Below, one piece after another: positions 22,380 to 32,481 of a stretch of 49,608 nucleotides of DNA (position 1 is the first letter of the stretch; the number at the start of each line of letters is the position of its first letter). The DNA is taken from positions 1 through 49,608 of the forward strand of contig RBZT01000294.1 in assembly GCA_003693705.1 (NCBI GenBank), read 5' to 3'. The position numbers and the translations under genes are program-made. A model generated the notes under the pieces. It saw nothing but the letters and a program-made list of their open reading frames with translations. It made no database searches and was not told the DNA's origin. This stretch comes from Polymyxa betae (Eukaryota > Endomyxa > Phytomyxea > Plasmodiophorida > Plasmodiophoridae).

Positions 22380-22451
22380 TGCAGACACTGAGAGTCGAAC
22401 TCAGGTGATCAGCACCACAAGCTGGTATCCTGCCAACTAGATGATGTCTGC
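22380..22451 (-). tRNA. tRNA-His (GTG anticodon)
   Basis: The minus strand folds as a cloverleaf. The acceptor GCAGACA pairs with TGTCTGC, and the discriminator is A. The T arm CTGAG-TTCGACT-CTCAG is perfect and holds the internal B box. The anticodon loop TTGTGGT carries GTG for His, on a stem CCAGC/GCTGA with one outer mismatch. There is no encoded G at position -1 (the genome has T), as usual for eukaryotic tRNA-His, where that G is added after transcription. There is no intron. A poly-T terminator follows. Confidence 0.93.
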
Positions 22452-22603
22452 AGATTGTACATGTTATGCGGCGTAGATTCTGAAGAGAGCAGAGATAGAT
22501 GTGAGAGTATTGATATCACTAAAGAAGTGGAATTGTATTATTTGTAAAGTATCAGATCGTAGAGAGCTGATGGAGGATTCACTCATCTTGGATGAGAATC
22601 TTG

Positions 22604-22628
22604 TTGACGTCACTTCCGCCGGAAGCAG
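22604..22628 (+). promoter_or_regulatory. Candidate CRE plus ETS-type sites upstream of histone H4
   Basis: TTGACGTCAC, a consensus CRE/ATF site, is directly followed by CTTCCGCCGGAAG, an almost perfect inverted pair of ETS-type GGAAG cores. They lie about 360 nt before the H4 start and 155 nt from the 5' end of tRNA-His. The motifs are seen; any role for H4 is inference. Confidence 0.4.
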
Positions 22629-22971
22629 GGCACACTAGCGTGACCAGGCTGTTCTGGCTAACAGTTTCCATTTCAATCTGTGTGATGAAGACAGGCAATG
22701 GTTTCTAATCAATCGAGAGTTAATCAAAGCTATTGAAATCTCGAGATTTTTCTTACAGCGTTCACATTGATATTCTAGATTCAAGGCCCATCAACATCAT
22801 CACAATCAGAATGTCGTCACATGATGGTGAAGCAGATCCATTGCTGACGAACAGCCAAATGCAATCGGTCGGGTCGCGGACCGTACTCACCGCGTCGTAC
22901 TGCGTCATCTAACTGGTGGTGATCTTCCGGTTGTTAGTTTCTTCGGGCGGATTTCTCATTGGTTTGTTTAA

Positions 22972-23292
<321 letters not shown>

Positions 23293-23314
23293 AGTCGATT
23301 TCATTAAATTTTAT

Positions 23315-23335
23315 GGAGTGTCGTTTTCGGCATCC
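23315..23335 (+). promoter_or_regulatory. Possible histone mRNA 3' hairpin
   Basis: Starting 23 nt after the H4 stop, GGA-g-TGTCG can pair with CGGCA-TCC around a TTTT loop, giving eight pairs with one bulged G and one G-T pair. Position and tetraloop size suit the replication-dependent histone stem-loop, but stem length, bulge and loop differ from the metazoan consensus. The nearest AATAAA is about 260 nt downstream. Confidence 0.35.
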
Positions 23336-23822
23336 TTCATATAAACTCTGTTATAATGCAGCGATTTTCTGCATGCTGGTTTTAATGTTGTCAGCAAGAC
23401 TAAACTCTAGGTTTTGCGAATCAATCACTAAGTAAACGCCAAAAGAAAGGAATGCAGATTAAGGACCACATATTGGATAAGTGAACCTTAGATCTGTATG
23501 TATTCATCTGAAACAAAATTGAATTGCTTAAACCTGAAGCCACTCTTAAATAAAATCTCGTCCAATCTGAGCAGAGAAGAATTTCCACACAATAAGCAAT
23601 CCCTTGGTAGCATTAAAGTACAGAATCCGTGAATGAGCAACAAGCAGATGAAGCGGCCTAGCGATATCCTCAGCGTCTCATCACGAATCAGACAATTTGT
23701 CAGAGGGCGTCGAGATGAGACGAAGAGAAGTCGACGGGACCGGGGGCTGCGCCTGTGGAAGGAGGCTGCGCCCACTTGGTCTCTCTCTCTCCTCCAAGGC
23801 TCTCTCGCTCTCTCTTCACATC

Positions 23823-24547
23823 ATGTCTATGAATGCATTCGGATTGCAGACCCAGCTGAGCGAGGCCGAGAACGAGCGCCTGGTCGATAGCCTGCAGGAC
23901 CTGCAGATTCTCGACGCCCAGAGAATGTATAACGTCACTGTACAGCGCTGCTTCATGCGCTGCATTAGTGACTTTCGCGGAAGGTACCGTCCATGGTTTC
24001 ATATTTTCAGCTTGTCTGGCCGTTTTTTTTAACTTTTCACTTTACTCAACGTCTGATTTGTCATATTGCTATTCGATTTTTTTGTTGATATCCAATTGGA
24101 TTCTAAACTATTAATTTGGCACCTTTCGTGCTTCATTTTTATAGTCTTTGATGTTATGTATCGCCTTTATATTCAGTTTCCAGTGCGTTGAATAGTGAAA
24201 ATAATGTTTGCCTTTCTATTCTCTTATGTCATTTTACGATGTCTACCCAATCTTACATTTGGGATGCGATTTTCAATTCCAAAGAAATTTTAGGGCCCAT
24301 TTTTCGCAACTGATCGACTTTTATTCTTGAAACTGTATTTAATCTTTTTAGCGATTTTCCATGTCTTGATACTGTGCTGTTCAAATTGCTTTATTAATTA
24401 TGTGTATTCAGAGCGCTTGATCAAACAGAGTCTCGCTGTCTCGATATCTGCTGTGAGAAGTCAGTGAAGGCCTTGCAGCGGGCTGGAGCTCGTTTCGCTG
24501 AGCAGAACATGGGTCAACCTGGCGCTCAGCCGAATCCGCAAACATAA
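23823..24547 (+). CDS. Small Tim chaperone, Tim9/Tim10 type (two exons)
   Basis: Exon 1 is 23823-23983 and exon 2 is 24412-24547, separated by a 428-nt intron (23984-24411) with donor AAG|GTACCG and acceptor TTCAG|AG. The joined frame is 98 aa. The twin CX3C signature is present: CFMRC, then 17 residues on, CLDIC, the pairs that form two disulfides in the intermembrane space. The sequence between (ISDFRG) and after the cysteines (RAGARFAEQN) is closest to Tim9 as I remember it. The role is escorting hydrophobic carrier proteins across the mitochondrial intermembrane space as a hexamer. The ATG follows a T/C-rich leader. A longer frame from 23697 adds an Arg-rich, non-conserved extension and is not preferred. 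Tim8, Tim10 or Tim13 are alternatives. Confidence 0.88.
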
Positions 24548-24980
24548 ATTATGCATCCTGCAATGCAAAGATTCTGCCTTATTCGGCAATTGACACCAGA
24601 GCTGCTGTATCGCTTATTGCTGTGCCTTTTTTTAGGTCCGGATTCATGATCACGTTTTTTTCTCCCATTCAAAATTTTATAAGCTGGGAAAGAATCTGCT
24701 CTCTCAAAGCGACGACAGTTCATGATAGCCACAGAACTGAGAATTTAAATGAAACTCGAGTTGCTGTGCTTGGCAGAAAATTTTATCAAAATGTGTCATG
24801 TGCTTTATCAGCATTAGATTGATAGAACTTTAAGACACATCACAGATTACTGTAGCATTATTGATCAAAGCATCCATTCAAAAGTTTCGCGACGTTAGAA
24901 AATTTAATGAACTCAGATCGATTTATAATCGGAAATTTACATTTACAGATGGATGTTTAAAGGAATGATGATGCAGATTC

Positions 24981-25304
24981 TTAGACGGACTGGAGAGACT
25001 TGGTGGTAGCGACGAAGCCGGTGTTGCGCTTTGACATCATCTTGCGGCGGACGACGAAGAGGACCCCGGCGATAACGAACGAGATGAACAATCCGATACC
25101 GACATACAGAGAGACGTAGTCGGCGGTCGTCACTGATAGCCCATGTTACATCACCATACAAGGAAACGACGACCTGGGCGGCTTACGGGGTTTGTCGAAG
25201 ACGGAAGGCTTCTGTTTCTTGCTCTCCTCCTTCTTCTCCTCCTGGGCGGAGGCGACGACGGCGAATAGAGCCAGGGCGAGGACGAGCAGGTGCAGGAACT
25301 TCAT
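24981..25304 (-). CDS. Small type I membrane protein, 89 aa (two exons), unknown function
   Basis: Exon 1 (25304-25187) encodes a clear signal peptide (MKFLHLLVLALALFAVVASA), then a charged stretch QEEKKEESKKQK. A 54-nt intron (25186-25133) has donor C|GTAAGC and acceptor TATCAG. Exon 2 (25132-24981) continues in phase with a hydrophobic segment around YVGIGLFISFVIAGVLFVV, then the stop-transfer RRKMMSKR and a short tail ending SLQSV. The total of 270 nt is exactly 90 codons with the stop. Without splicing the frame ends soon after the donor. The predicted product is a single-pass protein with a short, charged lumenal or extracellular part. I do not recognise the family. Confidence 0.75.
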
Positions 25305-25309
25305 GACGA

Positions 25310-27255
25310 GATCGGGAATGAGAGGACGACGAGCGGGTGGAGAACGAGCTCCGCCCGCGGACTCCGTAGATCTGGGTCATGATAGCGCCGAGAATCGTAT
25401 AAACAAGCGCGGCCTCTCGAAATTGTCATCTGATGGCTGGTTAAACAATGTGCGCAAGTGGGAAATCAAGTTTTCCGTGAATGAAGAGTTTGCGAGGGTT
25501 GAGTTTCGCAGGACCCTTTTTTTTCAAATTTTAACTGGAAAACTGCGTAACTGCGAAATGAAATTGTGCGCAAGTAAAAGGTTACCAATTCTCAGTTTGT
25601 TTTTCCGCAGTTGTTTTTTATTGAATCAATAGTGTCTTTCCAAATTGCTCAACTCTCTGGTGAATGGTATAAATTGTCCGAGATTTTATGGTTGGAGAGG
25701 CCACATTCTCCACGAAGTTACATCAAAGACTCTGCTTTAAACTTACAGGCCAGCGGCGCTTTTTTCTGAATTACAGAACCTCCTGGATGAATCGAAACCT
25801 TAACCCTAATCAAACCAATCACAGAATTCTTCGATCTTGACAAACGTGGGAGTCTGTAAGCAAAGGAGTTTGCACGACCAGAGCAGACCCAAGTCCAGAT
25901 CATGCTATCGGCAGATATTAGGGCCAGCCAGTGTCTGATAGCCTCAGAGATGGAACCGGAAAGTGTCACAGAATGGGACATCACGAAAACCAACTTTCGA
26001 TTTGCAGGTACTTGTTAGGAGAGCATCAAAAGTTGAGTCCGATCACGATTTACGAGTGTAACCATTAGTTCGCAAATTTCACAGAACAGGTGACCTTCTG
26101 ATTTAGCGGTGGAGTGCCATCTCAGATAAAACACAGCAGAATCTCAAGTTAAGCTGTCTCAAGAGATCAGCTTCACGATTCGTTGGGCTTTCATGGATGA
26201 AGGCCATCAGCTTTCGCTGCTTCAGCGGTTGCGAAGCCGTTCATTCGAAAAACAATTTTAGATCAGGCAAACAAGAAGCGTAACGATTGGGACCTACAGT
26301 GAATATTTCTGAGATGGATTCCGGTTATAAAACAGGCAGGTTGTCTGGAAGTCCACATTCATGCTTTCCATGCATTATGGGAGATTTTCTAAGAGGAAAA
26401 TATCACTTCTTATCTCTATGTCCTCGATCAGTCATCTTTCATATATTTTTAAATACGTGATAATCCAGGAAGCCCGATGTTACACAGCTATGTAAAGTTT
26501 TGAAAATACGGGTTCATAGCAGCTGGCAGCAATAAATCGATCCCTATACTGACGAAACTTCATACAAAGATACTCAACGGCCAGCAATAGTTGACTGCAC
26601 TACTGCCTGGAATATACTCTCAGGCGGATTATGCAGGTCAGATACGGGAACAGCAAAGAGGTTGGATCTGGACGACAAATTAGCCTGCTAAGAAAGCCTC
26701 CTGCGTATCCACATGTGCAAATAGAAACAACAATAGGTGAATTCTGTATGGAAACGGGTCTCAATGCATGCCGGTTCGTAAGGGAATTCGACTCGGATTT
26801 CCAGTCGTATTAATCAATGCAGTACGCCATCACTGCAGGGCTGCATGTATTAGTCACTGGGGTGGTACCGCAGTCCACGAAATCGACCATGACCCGGTCA
26901 TTTCATGATAAAACTAAAACTGACTCAAGCTGAAAATCGCAATAGTAGAGAAATCTGTAAAAGATTATCACCAATCGACTCGCGGTGACTAACGGGGAGC
27001 GAACGGATTTTTGAAGGAAATAATGGCTGTATGGAGTACGGGTCCACAGTAGAGAAAACCGATTCTAAAATGAATCCGTTGCAGACAAGAATTAGAATCA
27101 TGTAGTCGCCGACTCATCTGCTATCTTTTATCGCCATCACGAAGTGCCGCGGCCCTCGAGCGTCGCTTGGCTGTAGCAGGACAGGAGCACGTTGTGGGCG
27201 CTGGGAAGTTGTGAAAATTTGATATTTTAATCGTGATAGGATAATGTCAAACGAA
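25310..27255. other. Intergenic, nothing recognised
   Basis: Two TGTGCGCAAGT words (about 25450 and 25567) recall the CGCGCAAGT word upstream of family copies but lack the rest of that block. Short frames here have no motifs. Confidence 0.4.
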
Positions 27256-27259
27256 GTCA

Positions 27260-27600
27260 TTTGGCAAACTATCCGGACAGAATCCCGCTCCGTGATGGAT
27301 ATCTGAGAGTCCGGCAGAAACGTGGAGTCACGGATATTCCTCTTCGAATAGATAATGCGCTATGAAATCGGACACGACACGAACAGGCCATACTCGATGG
27401 AGAGAAAATCTTGATAAAAAGTGGCATCGACGAAGATACACTTGTAGGGACTGTAACAGTTATCATGAAGCAATCGAACATCAGCTGACTCCGTGCAAAA
27501 ACAACAAATCGCAATTAAGAGATATCGACGCAAGTCTAAATGACAAAAACTCACAGAGTTTAACAATGCGCTCTACCGAGAACAAAAATTCATGAGAATA
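27260..27600 (+). mobile_element. LINE fragment: zinc-binding tail
   Basis: The frame gives RTGHTRWRENL, then YTCRDCNSYHEAIEHQLTPC, the typical post-RNase-H TGHTR block and CCHC-like ending of LINE ORF2. It starts mid-domain and lacks RT and endonuclease here. Confidence 0.65.
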
Positions 27601-28030
27601 TTTCTGCAAGCAGCTGACAAACACGGTTGCTTTATATGGAGAGATAATGATGGAGAGCTGTGTATTTGCCCTATTAGGGTAGTAGGGTACATGGGTTCGA
27701 GTCCCTTTTGGATTGGGCGGGTGTCTATCCTACTTTACTGAGGAGTTCTTAGGTTCGGACATAGTTGGCCGAACATATATCAATCTTGGCGTAATACTTT
27801 GTAAATAATCCAGAAACTGAATGTAGAAGCTTCTCTAGAGACAATATGTGTTCTGAGACTTTGTGCTTAGGGAATAGCACCGCCAAAGGATAAATCAATG
27901 AAATAGACAAATGCAATAATCCAATCATTTCATTATAATCAGCAGTGATATCAGTTTCGAGATTGTTACGATTTTGTCTTCCCAACACAAACAAACCTAT
28001 CAAATCGTACTCTTATCCATGATTTGTCAT
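27601..28030. other. Spacer with SINE-like copy
   Basis: Apart from the SINE at 27665-27770, no gene is seen. The 3' part leads into the 5' flank of family copy 5. Confidence 0.35.
27665..27770 (+). mobile_element. tRNA-like SINE copy
   Basis: B-box-like GGGTTCGAGTCCC at 27693-27705, followed by GGATTGGGCGGGTG and later GGCCGAAC, matches the copies at 16878 and 33980. Here the B box is intact, and a TTAGGGTAGTAGGG word precedes it. Confidence 0.6.
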
Positions 28031-28127
28031 TATGCATCAGAATAAACTGCGCTCAGATTTGAGTTTCGTTAAGAAGCGAAGTTCACCATCTGTGCGGTCC
28101 GACGTTCAGACTCCAATCGGCCAAGAA

Positions 28128-28578
28128 ATGTTTGGCCGAGCGATTCCCTTCCTGATACTGAGCCTATCTGAGTGCTTCGCTGCATTCAGTAAGGAGACCA
28201 GTATTGCTACAGACTATCTGGAAGAGACTCCTGATAGAGTCTAACCTTTCGATATCAATATCAGTTTAATGTGAGTCTATATTCTCCCGACCTCACAGAC
28301 ACAGCAGTAAGATTTCTGTATCAGGAAGAAGTCACATCTCTTCTACCTGATATTGGAACATTATCAGCATCTTTATTACATCATACAGATAATGCTCCAG
28401 AATTACCTCCTATTCAGGAAACTATCAATGTATTGTTTCTGTATATCTCATTCTTAAGAAGTCTTTGAGATATCCATAATCAGAATGATGAGCCAGTCGA
28501 ATATATCTCCCGGAAACGTCCTCGTATTGACGAGACATCATCACTAACTGACCTTTCTTGTTTCTTCAATCATGATGT
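28128..28578 (+). pseudogene. Family copy 5: exon 1 and part of exon 2 only
   Basis: The ATG at 28128 opens the canonical signal peptide MFGRAIPFLILSLSECF. A TAA follows in the pro-region at about 28242 and the frame shifts. The intron 1 donor region is altered (expected CAA|GT reads TATAT). Exon 2 is recognisable through SRKRPRIDETSS but stops at 28578, where a piece of foldback-element terminus is joined. Exons 3-5 are gone. Copy 6 begins only 150 bp downstream, so the two are direct tandem neighbours. Confidence 0.82.
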
Positions 28579-28579
28579 G

Positions 28580-28614
28580 CAGCCCGCTCTCCCCGCGGGG
28601 ACAAAAGATACAAC
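28580..28614 (-). mobile_element. Solo end of the foldback element
   Basis: GCCCGCTCTCCCCGC, then AAAAGATACAAC, matches the outer 35 bp of the right terminal repeat of the 18832-19420 element. It sits exactly where copy 5 breaks off. An insertion here probably led to a deletion that removed both the rest of the element and the rest of copy 5. Confidence 0.7.
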
Positions 28615-28640
28615 AGTCTGAAAGAGTGACATAATAAAAA

Positions 28641-28690
28641 CACTGCGCGCAGTTGTTTTTCGGCATAACTGCGCAAGTTTCGGAAAGCCG
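28641..28690 (+). promoter_or_regulatory. Conserved GC-rich pair upstream of copy 6
   Basis: TGCGCGCAG (28644-28652) and CTGCGCAAG (28669-28677) lie 86 and 61 nt before the ATG at 28730, with AGTTTCGG after the second. The same pair is found before copies 2, 3 and 9 and is degenerate before copies 5 and 10. ATAATAAAAA at 28631 may serve as an A/T-rich element. Confidence 0.5.
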
Positions 28691-28729
28691 AAGTTTCCCG
28701 TTCCGAGTTCGGACTCTATTCGCCAGATA

Positions 28730-30815
28730 ATGTTTGGCCGAGCGATTCCCTTCCTGATACTGAGCCTATCTGAATGCTTCGCTGCATTCAATCTTGAGCC
28801 TAGTAATGTTACAGACTATCTTGAAGAGACTCCTGATAGAGTCTATCCTTTCGATCTCAATGTCACTGTCTATTCTCCCGATCTCACAGATACAGGAGTA
28901 AGGTTGCTGTATCAGGAAGAAGTCACATCTCCTCAACTTGGTATTGGAACTTTCTCATCATCGACATCTTCATCACATCATACAGAGGCTCTGCAGGTTC
29001 TAACTCCATTTCAGAAAAATATCAATGTAATGACATCTTATCAAGTCTCATGTTTTAGAAATATCTGAGATTTTTATAATCAGAATAATGAACCAGCTGA
29101 AATTATCTCCCGGAAACGTCCTCGTATTGACGAGACATCATCACTAACCGACCTTCTGAATTACTTCAATGATGATGTGACTGATATCAATGATTATAAC
29201 AGTCTCTGCAAGTTTCTGGTGAGTTTTTGAAGAGCCATTCTGTTTCTCTATGCTGACATGAGTGACGTCTCATTAGATTAAAGTGCCGAATGATGCAGAA
29301 CTTCATGCTCTGTCAACAAAGTCCGATGATGATGCTGTTCAATGCTCCATAATCAACTCTCAATTAGCTCTCAATGTGAAAGGACATGATCTGGATCTAA
29401 GCGAAATCGAACGAATTCGTTTTGCTCAGAGCACATTAGAGCGACTGATTCTGATTGCGAACCTGTATCAGAAAATTGATCTGGGCCTCCCGGAATTATG
29501 AATTGATTTGGATCAATGTTGATGGGAGAATTCGGAATTGCTTGTATATGGTGTGTCGTCCTGTATTTCGATGTGTCATGGAATTCTGTCAGAAAGATCT
29601 TCGGAGGTTCCAATCACTCTGGGGGAATCCCTTCAATCATTGGAAACTCCATAAGGAATGTTCCGGAGATGACTGCCGATATAAACTGTCAGCTGCCGAT
29701 CAGTTGATAAATCTGTCCCGAGTTAGCTCTGTCATCTCTTCTGACCGTCCTGATCTTCAGAGTAACAAAACGCCGTCCTCGAAAGGAATGAAATTTTGTT
29801 CTGCACGAAAGGATTTCGTTCTCCCAATGTTTAGCTCTCTACCTGAATTTCTGAAATATTTTGATTTTGGTGTGGAGGAGATCACAGACTACTCTTCTCT
29901 GTGTGCTTTTCTGGTGAGATTTATTCATATTCAATTGGGAATATAACACTGAATTTATAATTCAGAAAAAGCTGCCTGATGATGACGAGTACGCGTTTCT
30001 TACTGATACAAACATGAAGTTCCCACCAAAGAGCAAAAAACGCGCTGCAAAAGCCCCCATTATTATCAAAGTTCTCGATGATCAGATCATATTGACAGAA
30101 ATCTCGGAAATCTCAAATTCGAAGACCACTTTTCAGAGGTTGATATTGGTGGCCAGTGTATGTCTAAAAATAGTTCGGGCCAAGATTACCGACCCGAAAT
30201 TCAATATGAAACAAGAAGGCTGTGAGAACTGGCTACATCGTACATGTTACTCGGTTCTTTCATGCGTTACAATATGCTGTCAGAATGATCTTCGGATATT
30301 TCAATCTCGATGGGGAAATCCGTTTGCACATTCTGTTTTTCGAGATCTTTGTTCTAGGTACAATGGCAAGAGCATAATGTGCGGATTTGAGACTCTCATT
30401 GTCAGTAACCATGAGAAATTCTCCATCAAATCACAACTAGTTTTTGATAGAGAAGATCTTGCTCATTGTCTATTGAGATATTCTATGAAAGGATTTGAGA
30501 CGGTATTACTGTGTTCAATTGTATTTGTGTTTTCTGAATATATCACAGAAGCTCTTTTTGGAGTGTATTCAGCGAATAAATGATGAATTGAAGAAGCGGA
30601 ATTTGAATCCATCATCTGATCTGAGTGAATATCTCGAAGATTCTCTTCATCCAATATTATACTGTCTTGAACATCATTGTAATAATGATGTCAATTATTT
30701 CTCTCATATATTTGGACATTATATAGATCATTATCAATTTCTACATAATTGCTGTCCTGGACCTACTGGACAGTGTCCTGCTCTAACTGCAAGAAACGCC
30801 AACAACCGTACTTAA
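28730..30815 (+). pseudogene. Family copy 6: best-preserved secreted two-domain cysteine-rich protein
   Basis: Exons: 28730-29044 (105 codons), 29084-29218 (45), 29277-29913 (212 plus one extra base), 29966-30502 (179), 30549-30815 (88 plus stop). Introns are 39, 58, 52 and 46 nt, all GT-AG and phase 0. Residues 1-19 form a signal peptide. Residues 20-105 are a pro-region with repeated DLNV(T/S).YSPDL. Residues 106-150 hold SRKRPR and end in DYNSLCKFL. Exon 3 and exon 4 are homologous domains, with CRPVFRCVMEFCQKDLRRFQ and CYSVLSCVTICCQNDLRIFQ, each followed by WGNPF. Exon 5 has EHHCNNDVNYFSHIFGHYID and CCPGPTGQC. One extra A in the run at 29472-29475 shifts exon 3; otherwise the frame is open for 629 codons. 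It could be a recent pseudogene, a sequencing error, or a functional gene. The family is unknown to me. Confidence 0.85.
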
Positions 30816-30817
30816 TT

Positions 30818-30823
30818 AATAAA
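30818..30823 (+). terminator. Poly(A) signal of copy 6
   Basis: AATAAA begins 3 nt after the stop codon, implying a very short 3' UTR. The placement is the same as after copy 1. Confidence 0.65.
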
Positions 30824-30889
30824 GTATATTCAATTTGATTGAGCTCTACCTGTGCCTGTTAGCTAAAATTTTATATTGATTCAGTCCGC

Positions 30890-31075
30890 CAGTTAAGGAG
30901 GCGACTGCCAACGCCGAGGCGGTTTGGCAACAAGCCAACCGCTGTCGTGAAGACTTGGACGGCAAAGTTAAACTTTGCGCGACAGGTCCTAGGCATGAAG
31001 CCCCAGGGCGCGTTGAATCCAGAGGCGTTACCGGTTTGGACACCAACCGGTCATCGACGTTGAACATCCCGCATT
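30890..31075. other. GC-rich segment with three consecutive hairpins
   Basis: Three inverted repeats follow one another: GCGGTT...AACCGC with loop region TGGCAACAAGCC (about 30929-30952), GCAAAGTT-A-AACTTTGC (about 30963-30979), and ACCGGTT...ACCGGT (about 31030-31051). The segment lies just upstream of LINE ORF1-like sequence and may be its structured 5' UTR. No known ribozyme core is visible. Confidence 0.5.
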
Positions 31076-31153
31076 GGAGCCACGTACTGTTCCGTGAAGA
31101 CCGCGAAAGTTTTCCGAGTTCTTCCTTCTAATCAAGATTCAGTACTTTGTTAG

Positions 31154-31870
31154 ATGAAGATGCCTATAACCACCGACCCACTGTCATTATTAATATCCCT
31201 GAATACATACTCCATGCCAAAACATTTCGAGGTACAAACTCTTCCTGGGTCAGAAAAGCCGATCAAAAAAGTCACTCAGCAACCCAGCACCAAATTATTA
31301 AAATCTGTCGCATTTGCTAATCACTTGAATGTCACGACAGAACATTGTTCAAACCTTCAATGCGGCAAATGCGCAAACGATCATGAGACAGAAGCTTGCA
31401 CCAGCGAATAGACAGAATTGCGGTGTATTAACTGCACTAACACAGGGCGCAACTGCGAGTGATGCCCCATCCAAACTTTCATTCAAGTCTAATAAGCCGC
31501 TCAGCGACATTGCGACTGCATTATATATAGATGTAATGACCCAGAAATTCGCAGGAAATTTTTTCAAAAAAATGCGTCAACAAACGAACGAGAGAAGCAA
31601 AAGATATGATTTACAGAAAACCCTCCAGTGAACGTCGGACGCCCTCCATTAGACTCAGGTAATCAACCTGACAGGCCGACAAACATTACCGAATACTTCT
31701 CCAGAATGGAAATCAACGCAGGCATCCCTTGGAATCCGATGATACCCAGCAATCAAATCCACCACGAAACTCAAACCGTGACTCTAACTACAACTTCGAT
31801 ATTCATCAACCAATTCTAAAGATACAAGACAACACTTGTTGAAAATCCTAAAATGGAATGTTCGCTCAAT
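31154..31870 (+). mobile_element. LINE fragment: ORF1 with zinc knuckles and start of endonuclease
   Basis: A frame from 31154 ends with a CCHC-type run (CSNLQCGKCANDHETEAC). A frameshift leads into a second knuckle-like block, and around 31835-31870 KILKWNVRSML marks the first residues of the EEP endonuclease. Homology then stops. The order ORF1, knuckles, endonuclease is that expected of the 5' half of a LINE. It is truncated and frame-shifted. Confidence 0.65.
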
Positions 31871-32480
31871 GCTGAGAAAAGATCACAGCTCGAATTTCTA
31901 GAAACAAAGCGGCTTTGACATCCTCTGAATTTGCGGTATTAAACAGTTTTATAGTAATACTATATTCATTATAGTTTACAATGAATTTTAAGTCGTAATA
32001 TCTCAAAGAGGAGCGTTCGTTGGCAAATTCTGTTTTCAGATCGTGCCTAAGGTGGGAGAATGGCGAAATTGTGATGATATCTTCAGCATTCTGTATGGTG
32101 GCCCGCCAAGGCACGTATCTAACGTCTATGGCTTCCCCGCATAGGCACATTTATAATTCATCCTCTAAGGCTGGCATTGATCCGACGCCGACGCCTGGGT
32201 TTGAAAATCTATTTTTACAACTTTATAATTCTGTATGATGAGAGGAATATCTTAAAATTGCGCTATACAAGCTATAACGATGTCGGCAGATGACAATATC
32301 GCCAGCCGTATTATTAATCATAGGAGTCATATAATAGGCGGATCCAGGCCTGGGACCCGTCATTGGGATCGAATTGAAATGATTAGGAATGTTTCAGAAA
32401 GGTTTCGATTGGATGCAAATCACATTTTATGGGAAACCCTAACCCCATGGTCACACTTGTATCCAACGAATGCTGCTTTG
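31871..32480. other. Intergenic with an unrecognised minus-strand ORF fragment
   Basis: The minus frame 32150-31866 (94 codons) ends in YSITIKLFNTANSEDVKAAL. It resembles the plus-strand fragment at 12484-12708 and lies next to broken family copies in both cases. I cannot assign it. No gene is seen in 32151-32480. Confidence 0.3.
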
Positions 32481-32481
32481 T

